A stretch of 15,030 nt of DNA from an uncultured Lysobacteraceae bacterium (GTDB lineage Bacteria; Pseudomonadota; Gammaproteobacteria; Xanthomonadales; Rhodanobacteraceae): NCBI GenBank assembly GCA_946482585.1, contig CAMLSI010000068.1:1-15030 (forward strand), written 5' to 3'. The notes under the pieces were generated by a model. That model did no database searches and was not told where the DNA came from. It saw only the letters and a list, made by a program, of their open reading frames with translations. The first letter of the stretch is position 1. The number at the start of each line of letters is the position of its first letter. Shown here one piece after another: positions 6,645 to 12,150 of the stretch. Made by a program: the position numbers and the translations under genes.

Positions 6645-7949
6645 ATGCGCATTTTTTCCCTGCAAGGCAAGCTGGCGTTCGCCCTCGCCGCGGTCGCATT
6701 CGCCGCCGCGGGGCTCGCACTCGCGCTGCAGCGCTGGCTCGATGCGCCCCTGCTGAGCTTCGTGCTGACCGCGCTGCTGTTCGCGTTCGCGCTGCCGCTG
6801 CTCGCGCGCGCGACGACCGCGCGCACGGCCGCACTGTTCCGTGCACTGGCCGGCAGCGTCACGAGCTTCAAGGACGGCGACTTCAGCTTCTCCATCGCGA
6901 CCGACCAGCACGACGAACTCGCCGAACTGGTGCAGGCGCACAACGATCTCGGCCGCGTGCTGCGCGAGGAGCGGCAGGGCCTGTTCCAGCGCGAGCTGCT
7001 GCTCGACACGGTGGTGCAGAACACGCCGACCGCGATCGTGCTGACGGAACCGAACGGCCACGTCGTCTACGCCAACGTCGCGGCGCGTCAATTGCTCAAC
7101 GCCGGACGGCCGCTGCAAGGCCTGCCGTTCGCGACCGTCGTGGCCGAATCGCCGCCGGCGTTCGCGCAGGCCGTCGCCGACGGCGGCGACGCGTTGTTCA
7201 CGGTGGCGCTGGAAGGGGAGGACGAAACCTTCCACTTCTCCGAGCGCAGCTTCAAGCTGCAGGGCCGCCTCCACCGCCTGTACCTGATCAAGCGCATGAC
7301 GCGCGAGCTCAGCCGGCAGGAAGTCGCGACCTGGAAAAAAGTCATACGCGTCATCAGCCACGAGTTGAACAATTCGCTCGCGCCGATTTCGTCGCTCGCC
7401 CATTCGGGACGGGTACTGACCGCGAAGGGCGACGTGCAGCGGCTCGGCGCCGTGTTCGACACGATCGAAGACCGCGCGCGGCATCTGCACGGCTTCATCC
7501 ATGGCTATGCCGAATTCGCGAAGCTGCCGCAGCCGCGCAGCGAGGAAGTGTCGTGGCGCAGCCTGCTCGACGCGATCGCCGGGCAGTTCCCCGGCATCGC
7601 CGTCGGTCCGGCGCCGGAGCAGCCGGGCTGGTTCGATCGCATGCAGATCGAGCAGGTGCTGATCAATCTGGTGAAGAACGCGCACGAGGCCGGCGGCCCG
7701 ATCGAGGCGATCACGCTCACCGTGACGCAGCGCGCCGGCGAGACGCGCATCGAGGTCGCCGATCGCGGCAGCGGCATGAGCGAGGCCGTGCTCGCCAACG
7801 CGCTGCTGCCGTTCTATTCGACCAAGCGGTCGGGCTCGGGGCTCGGACTCGCGCTCGCGCGCGAGATCGCCGAGGCGCACGGCGGCCGCATCGCGCTCGC
7901 CAATCGCGACGGCGGCGGCCTGAACGTGACCCTGGTGTTGCCGCGCTGA
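6645..7949 (+). CDS. Membrane histidine kinase, NtrY-like, with minimal periplasmic loop
   Basis: This 434-residue sensor kinase is the likely partner of the regulator encoded 88 bases upstream. Two transmembrane helices (about 10-28 and 36-54) are joined by only seven residues, QRWLDAP, so there is no periplasmic sensor domain. A HAMP-like linker (about 55-105) and a PAS-like region (about 113-205, with IVLTEPNGHVVYAN) follow. The dimerisation/phospho-acceptor segment has His239 in ISHELNNSLAPIS. The ATPase domain has the N box (LINLVKNAHEAGG, Asn345), the G1 box DRGSGM (about 372-377) and G2 GSGLGLALA (about 396-404). The HELNN form of the H box is typical of NtrB/NtrY-like kinases that pair with NtrC-type regulators. 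AAGGA at 6635-6639 fixes the start. Input could come through the membrane helices or the cytoplasmic PAS domain, for example from the neighbouring exporter; that is inference. Confidence 0.94.
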   Translation: MRIFSLQGKLAFALAAVAFAAAGLALALQRWLDAPLLSFVLTALLFAFALPLLARATTARTAALFRALAGSVTSFKDGDFSFSIATDQHDELAELVQAHNDLGRVLREERQGLFQRELLLDTVVQNTPTAIVLTEPNGHVVYANVAARQLLNAGRPLQGLPFATVVAESPPAFAQAVADGGDALFTVALEGEDETFHFSERSFKLQGRLHRLYLIKRMTRELSRQEVATWKKVIRVISHELNNSLAPISSLAHSGRVLTAKGDVQRLGAVFDTIEDRARHLHGFIHGYAEFAKLPQPRSEEVSWRSLLDAIAGQFPGIAVGPAPEQPGWFDRMQIEQVLINLVKNAHEAGGPIEAITLTVTQRAGETRIEVADRGSGMSEAVLANALLPFYSTKRSGSGLGLALAREIAEAHGGRIALANRDGGGLNVTLVLPR

Positions 7950-8057
7950 CGTTCGCCCGCGCCGCGCCGCGACGTTGGCTCTGTCCAACCGCGTTGCGAG
8001 CGGAGGCGAATCGCCGGCGCCGGGGGCGGAACCCCCATCGACCCCGGCGGCTGTTGC

Positions 8058-8063
8058 TATGAT
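8058..8063 (+). promoter_or_regulatory. Possible -10 element before the protein kinase gene
   Basis: TATGAT at 8058-8063 matches the sigma-70 -10 consensus at five of six positions and lies 27-32 bases before the kinase ATG. No clear -35 element stands 16-18 bases upstream (the bases there read CCATCG), so it would be a weak or activator-dependent promoter. The 140-base gap after the histidine kinase gene also contains short GC-rich dyads, for example GGGGG (8022-8026) with CCCCC (8032-8036), that might end the previous transcript. A new unit beginning here fits the change of function. Confidence 0.35.
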
Positions 8064-8089
8064 CCGGCCGACGGAGGAAGCCGTTCGCC

Positions 8090-11000
8090 ATGCCCCAGAC
8101 GCCGGTGAAGATTCCTGGATATGAATTCCTGCGCCAGCTTGGCGCGGGAGGCATGTCCACGGTCTGGCTGGCGATGCAGGAATCGCTGCAGCGCAAGATC
8201 GCGATCAAGCTGATGAAGCGCACGCACGACGCCTCGTCGGACGATGCGCGCCAGTTCGAGAAGCGCTTCCTGCTCGAAGGCCGCACGATGGCGAAGTTGC
8301 CGCATCGCAATATCGTCGCGGTCTACGACATCGTCTCGACCGACGACGTCGCCTATATCGCGATGGAGTTCCTCGAAGGCGGCACGCTGTCGGAACGCAT
8401 GCAGGCCGGCCTGTCGCTGGCCGAGGCGATCAGCGTCGTCGTGCAGATCGCCGGAGCGCTCGACTTCGCGCACAGCCAGGGCATCGTGCATCGCGACCTG
8501 AAGCCGGCGAACATCATGTTCCGCGACGCGACGACGCCAGTCCTGACCGATTTCGGCATCGCGCGGCAGCAGGATCAGTCCGCGACGCGTCTGACCCAGA
8601 CCGGCATGCTCGTCGGCACGCCGAACTACATGAGCCCCGAGCAGATCAGCGGCAGCGACATCGACGGCCGCTCCGATCTCTACAGCCTCGGGGTCATGTT
8701 CTACGAACTGCTGTCCGGCCGCACGCCGTTCAACGGCGACACGCCGATCGCCGTGATGATGGCGCACCTGACCCAGCCGCCGCCGCCGCTCGATCCGGAG
8801 TTCGCGCATTTCCAGCCCGTGCTGGACAAGATGCTCGCGAAGAATCGCGACGAGCGGTACGCCACGCTGCACGACTTCGTCTCGGCGCTGAAGCAGCGCG
8901 TCGTCCAGAGCGACACCTTGCTCATGCGCCTGCAGCTCACGCCGGGCATGACCTCGTCGGAGCAATTGCGGCAGCTCGGCTTCACCGCGAGCGATCCGGC
9001 GGGCAGCGGCCTGCGCAGCGCAAGCGGGCTGTCGCATTCGACGCCGTTGCCGCGGCCGCAGGACGTCGCGGCGCGAAAGACCGGCGGCGCCTCGTCGCCG
9101 GCGCGTCCGCCGCCGCCCGCGCGTCGACCCGCGGCGGCGACCGTGCCGCCGCCCTCGCGTCCGCCGCCGTCGCGGCCGTTGTTGTGGCCGTGGATCGCAG
9201 CCGCGGGCGTGCTGCTGCTCGGGCTGGTCGGCGTCGGCATCTGGAGCTGGCAGACCGGCTCGGGCATGTCGGCCGAGGAGCGCGCCCTGGTCGGCTACTG
9301 GATCAAGGACGCCGAGCGCATGGCCGGCGACAGCAAGTTCGTCTCGCCGCCCGGCGACAACGCCTACGAAGTCCTGCAGAAAGTGCTGCAGAAGGACCCG
9401 GAGAACGAAGCCGCGCAGGCGCTGCTGGAGCGCATCGCGCAGGCAATGCGCGCGGAGGCCGAAGCCGCATTGACCAAGGGCGACTACGCGCTCGCGCGCG
9501 ACCGCGCCGACCAGGCGCTGTTCGTGCGCAAGGACGACGCCGATCTCGCCGCGCTGAAGCAGCGCATCGATGCGGCGGTCGCGGCCGAAGAGCGCAGGAA
9601 GCAGCTCGACCAATTGCTCGCGGGTTCGGCCGCGGCCGACAAGGCCGGCAAACCGTTCGGTCCGGACGGCAGCTATGCGCTGCTCGTGAAGGCGCGCGAT
9701 CTCGCGCCCGACGCCGCTGCGGTCAAGCAGCGTGTCGACGCGTTCATCGCGACACAGCTCGCGCCCGCGCGCGAAGCGCTCGCCGCCGGCAACGGCGAGC
9801 GCGCGAGCCTGCTGCTGATCGGCCTGCGTCCGGAGCTCGGCAAGGAGCCCGCTTTCGTCGCGCTGACCAACGAGGCCGCGCGCGTGCAGCAGGCGGCCGG
9901 TCTCGAGAAGCAGATCGCCGCGCTGCTCGAGCGCGGCGACGGCGAAATCAAGGCGGGCCGTCTCGCCGAACCGAGCACGGCGAACGCGTTGGCCACGCTC
10001 GGCCAGCTGCGCGAGATCGCGGCCCAGGACAAGCGCGTGCTCGCGTTCGCGGGACAGCTCGCCGCGGCGCTCGTTGCGGAAGCGCGGCAGTCTTCGGCGA
10101 GCGCGCCGCAGCGCGCGCTCGAGCGTGCCGAGCTCGCCCTGCGCGCCGATCCCTCGCGCGCCGACGCGACGGCGCTCAAGAACGAGATCGAACAACGGCT
10201 CGGCCAGCGCCTCGCCGATATCGGCCGCGCGCTGTCGCAGGCCAAGCAGGCGATCGCCGAGCAGCGCTATCTCGCACCGGCGGGCAACAACGCGCGCGAA
10301 GCGCTCGACAAGGTGCTCAAGCTCGACCCGCAGAACGCCGAAGCGCGCCAGCTGCTGGCGGAACTGCCGCGCCGCGTGGCCGAAGGCGTCGAAGCGCGCG
10401 CGACGGCCAAAGAGACCGCCGCAGCACTTGAACTCGCGCGCAGCGGCGCGGCCGGGGGCCCGACCGATGTGGCGCTCAAGACGCTGCTCGCGCGCATGGA
10501 AGCGCAGACGCAGGCGGATCAGCGCGAGGCGGACGCGAAGGCTGCGCGCGAACGCGTCGCGAATGCGATCGGCGCGACGCCGGTACGCGTCGATTCGCTC
10601 GGCATCGCCGCCGCGGCATTGAACCAACTGCTCGCGGCCGATCCGCGCGACGCCGAAGCGCTGGCGTTGCGCGCGCGACTCGCCGAAACGACCGCCGCCG
10701 CGCAGCGCGCGGCGGCGAGCCTCGCCGATTTCGACGCGTTCGCGGGCTTCGTCCGCAGCAACGAGAAACTGCTCGCGGGCGAACCGGCCGCGGCGGCTCT
10801 GCTGCGCGATGCGCCGGCGCTGCGGCAGAAGCTCGAACAGCTCGAACAGGAGCGCCTCGCCGCGCTGCAGGGCGAGCTCGTTCTCAACGCGCAGCCGTGG
10901 GCGCAGGTCGAATCGGTCGTCGACGGCAACCGCAAGGCGGTGAACCTCCCGGGCGAGGCGAGCACGCCGTTCGCACTCAAACTGCCGGCCGGCAACTACG

Positions 11001-11137
11001 TCATCACGTTCCGTCATCCGCAGGCGAGCAAGCCGGTCACGGTCATTGCCAAGGTCGAGGCGCAGCGTCGCGCCGTCGCCAACGCCGCATTCCCCACCAT
11101 CTCGGCAGAGGACTATTTCTCGCGTGCGGGCTGGTAA
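8090..11137 (+). CDS. Transmembrane Ser/Thr protein kinase with five-module periplasmic array and PEGA-like end
   Basis: This 1015-residue protein begins with a complete Hanks-type kinase domain (about 9-275): glycine loop GAGGMSTV (18-25), Lys40 in AIKL, Glu63, HRDLKPAN (134-141) with catalytic Asp136, DFG (154-156), and GTPNYMSPE (176-184). All key residues for activity are present. A Pro-rich juxtamembrane stretch (about 325-362) leads to one membrane helix (about 364-387), so the rest should lie outside the cytoplasm. Residues about 405-926 form five Ala-rich helical modules of 102-106 residues. Residues about 928-993 resemble a PEGA domain (GELVLNAQPWAQV, then LPAGNYVITF). GGAGGA at 8073-8078 is the ribosome site, eleven bases from the ATG. 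The next gene overlaps by 14 bases. The kinase probably converts an envelope signal to cytoplasmic phosphorylation; its substrates are unknown. Confidence 0.94.
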   Translation: MPQTPVKIPGYEFLRQLGAGGMSTVWLAMQESLQRKIAIKLMKRTHDASSDDARQFEKRFLLEGRTMAKLPHRNIVAVYDIVSTDDVAYIAMEFLEGGTLSERMQAGLSLAEAISVVVQIAGALDFAHSQGIVHRDLKPANIMFRDATTPVLTDFGIARQQDQSATRLTQTGMLVGTPNYMSPEQISGSDIDGRSDLYSLGVMFYELLSGRTPFNGDTPIAVMMAHLTQPPPPLDPEFAHFQPVLDKMLAKNRDERYATLHDFVSALKQRVVQSDTLLMRLQLTPGMTSSEQLRQLGFTASDPAGSGLRSASGLSHSTPLPRPQDVAARKTGGASSPARPPPPARRPAAATVPPPSRPPPSRPLLWPWIAAAGVLLLGLVGVGIWSWQTGSGMSAEERALVGYWIKDAERMAGDSKFVSPPGDNAYEVLQKVLQKDPENEAAQALLERIAQAMRAEAEAALTKGDYALARDRADQALFVRKDDADLAALKQRIDAAVAAEERRKQLDQLLAGSAAADKAGKPFGPDGSYALLVKARDLAPDAAAVKQRVDAFIATQLAPAREALAAGNGERASLLLIGLRPELGKEPAFVALTNEAARVQQAAGLEKQIAALLERGDGEIKAGRLAEPSTANALATLGQLREIAAQDKRVLAFAGQLAAALVAEARQSSASAPQRALERAELALRADPSRADATALKNEIEQRLGQRLADIGRALSQAKQAIAEQRYLAPAGNNAREALDKVLKLDPQNAEARQLLAELPRRVAEGVEARATAKETAAALELARSGAAGGPTDVALKTLLARMEAQTQADQREADAKAARERVANAIGATPVRVDSLGIAAAALNQLLAADPRDAEALALRARLAETTAAAQRAAASLADFDAFAGFVRSNEKLLAGEPAAAALLRDAPALRQKLEQLEQERLAALQGELVLNAQPWAQVESVVDGNRKAVNLPGEASTPFALKLPAGNYVITFRHPQASKPVTVIAKVEAQRRAVANAAFPTISAEDYFSRAGW
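9338..10867 (+). repeat. Five tandem ~104-residue modules within the kinase
   Basis: A recurring core appears as KFVSPPGDNAYEVLQKVL, KPFGPDGSYALLVKARDL, RLAEPSTANALATLGQL, RYLAPAGNNAREALDKVL and VRVDSLGIAAAALNQLL. These begin at kinase residues 417, 523, 625, 727 and 833 (bases 9338, 9656, 9962, 10268 and 10583), that is 106, 102, 102 and 106 residues apart. Each core is followed by a DP or similar turn with acidic and Ala residues, as in DPENEAAQALL, DPQNAEARQLL and DPRDAEALAL, and then by helices such as TKGDYALARDRADQAL that resemble TPR helices. The repeats are protein-level and diverged; I see no long DNA identity. Confidence 0.72.
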
Positions 11138-11972
11138 AGGAATCTGCGCCCTGATCGTGGCGTTCATCGCGGCGTCGCCGACGGCGGCCGACTACAAGGA
11201 CAGTTACAGCCGCGGGCTCGAAGCGGCGAAGGACGGCGACTGGGCGACGGTGCGCGCGCGCATGCAGGAGGCGATCCAGGACAATCCGACCGCCGCGCCG
11301 CGCGTACGCCTGTACGGCCAGCGCTGGGAACCGTACGTGCCGCAGTACTACCTCGGTCTCGCCGCATTCAAGCAGGGCGATTGCGCTGCGGCGCTCGCGC
11401 AATGGCGCTCGTCGGCGAATACGTCCGTCATCGGCAGCGTGCCGAACCTCAAGGCTGAGCAGGACCGCGATGCCGCGAGCTGCGATACGCGCCTCGCGCA
11501 GCAGACCAAGCCCGAGCCGCCCAAGACGGATCCGAAGGGCAGCACCACGCCGGTCGCGCCGGACGGCGGTACGTCCAGGCCGCCGCCGAAACCCGAACCG
11601 ACGAAGCCTGAGCCCAAACCGGAGCCGGTCAAGCCGGAGCCGCCGAAACCGCCGCCGAAACCCGCAGAAACGCCGATCGCGCAACGCGTGCCGGCGCCGC
11701 TGCTGGATGCGTTCCGCAACTATCTCGGCGGCCGCTATGCCGAGGTGGCACGCATCAATCCCGACAGCTACACCGATGCACGCGCCCGCGCGCAGGCGTA
11801 TCTGATCCGTGCGGCAGCGCGGCAGATCCAGGCCGAACTCGACGATTCGCCGGCGGGGCTCGATGCCGCGCGCGCGGATATTCGCGCGGTGCGCGCGGCG
11901 AATCCGAATCTCGTGCCGGATCCGGCGCTGTTCTCGCCGCGCTTTCGCAGTCTCTACAGCGCGACGCGCTGA
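11124..11972 (+). CDS. Secreted TPR-like protein with Pro/Lys-rich linker, partner of the kinase
   Basis: I do not recognise a named family for this 282-residue protein. Starting from GTG 11124 it has a clean signal peptide (RAGKGICALIVAFIAASPTAA, cleavage near residue 21-22), then a TPR-like helical domain (about 23-125, including YYLGLAAFKQGDCAAALAQW), a linker rich in Pro, Lys and Glu (about 129-185, with repeated KPEP units), and a C-terminal helical domain (about 186-282). GTG is preferred over an upstream in-frame ATG at 11046 because it yields the signal peptide and has AGAGGA at 11107-11112; the longer form adds 26 Arg/Pro/Ser-rich residues out of frame inside the kinase gene. No lipobox is visible, so it is probably soluble in the periplasm or exported. 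The 14-base overlap with the kinase gene suggests coupled translation and a joint role. The linker resembles TonB-type spacers that span the periplasm, but no TonB C-terminal domain is present. Confidence 0.83.
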   Translation: MRAGKGICALIVAFIAASPTAADYKDSYSRGLEAAKDGDWATVRARMQEAIQDNPTAAPRVRLYGQRWEPYVPQYYLGLAAFKQGDCAAALAQWRSSANTSVIGSVPNLKAEQDRDAASCDTRLAQQTKPEPPKTDPKGSTTPVAPDGGTSRPPPKPEPTKPEPKPEPVKPEPPKPPPKPAETPIAQRVPAPLLDAFRNYLGGRYAEVARINPDSYTDARARAQAYLIRAAARQIQAELDDSPAGLDAARADIRAVRAANPNLVPDPALFSPRFRSLYSATR

Positions 11973-12076
11973 TCCCTGCTCGCGCACCGTCGCGTAGGTA
12001 TCGTTGCAGCCGGCGCGACGGGGCAATCTCCGTGTGCGGGCGAGGCCTGTTCGTACGCCGCCGCCGGCGACGTTCA

Positions 12077-12105
12077 TTGCGACGCAACGGCGACTGCGCT
12101 AGCGT
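12077..12105 (+). promoter_or_regulatory. Possible sigma-70 promoter of the secreted propeller gene
   Basis: TTGCGA (12077-12082) and TAGCGT (12100-12105) are 17 bases apart, the optimal sigma-70 spacing. They match the consensus at four and three of six positions. The 178-base gap before the gene's ATG holds nothing else I can name. Such partial matches occur by chance, so confidence is low. Confidence 0.33.
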
Positions 12106-12140
12106 GGCGCGGCCGGGGGAGACGGCGATGGTTTACCGAT

Positions 12141-12146
12141 GGGAGG
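12141..12146 (+). promoter_or_regulatory. Ribosome binding site fixing the start at 12151
   Basis: GGGAGG lies four bases before ATG 12151. Its first G is the last base of an upstream in-frame ATG (12139), so that codon is part of the ribosome site region and is not the start. From 12151 the protein begins directly with a standard signal peptide. Confidence 0.75.
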
Positions 12147-12150
12147 CACT

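Noticed and set aside
8022..8036. GGGGG/CCCCC dyad after the histidine kinase gene as a terminator
   Set aside because: Only five base pairs with no T-run. In DNA of this GC content such dyads are common.
11046..11123. N-terminal extension of the secreted TPR-like protein from ATG 11046
   Set aside because: It would hide the signal peptide behind 26 Arg/Pro/Ser-rich residues read out of frame within the kinase gene.
11139..11150. Lipoprotein signal around Cys8 of the secreted TPR-like protein
   Set aside because: The residues before the cysteine, KGI, do not form a lipobox, and the cysteine lies inside the hydrophobic core rather than after it.
8057..11167. A very long open frame on the - strand opposite the protein kinase gene
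   Set aside because: GC-rich coding DNA with G/C third positions routinely leaves antisense frames open. Its product is Arg-rich and low in complexity, with no family motif, while the + strand has a complete kinase.
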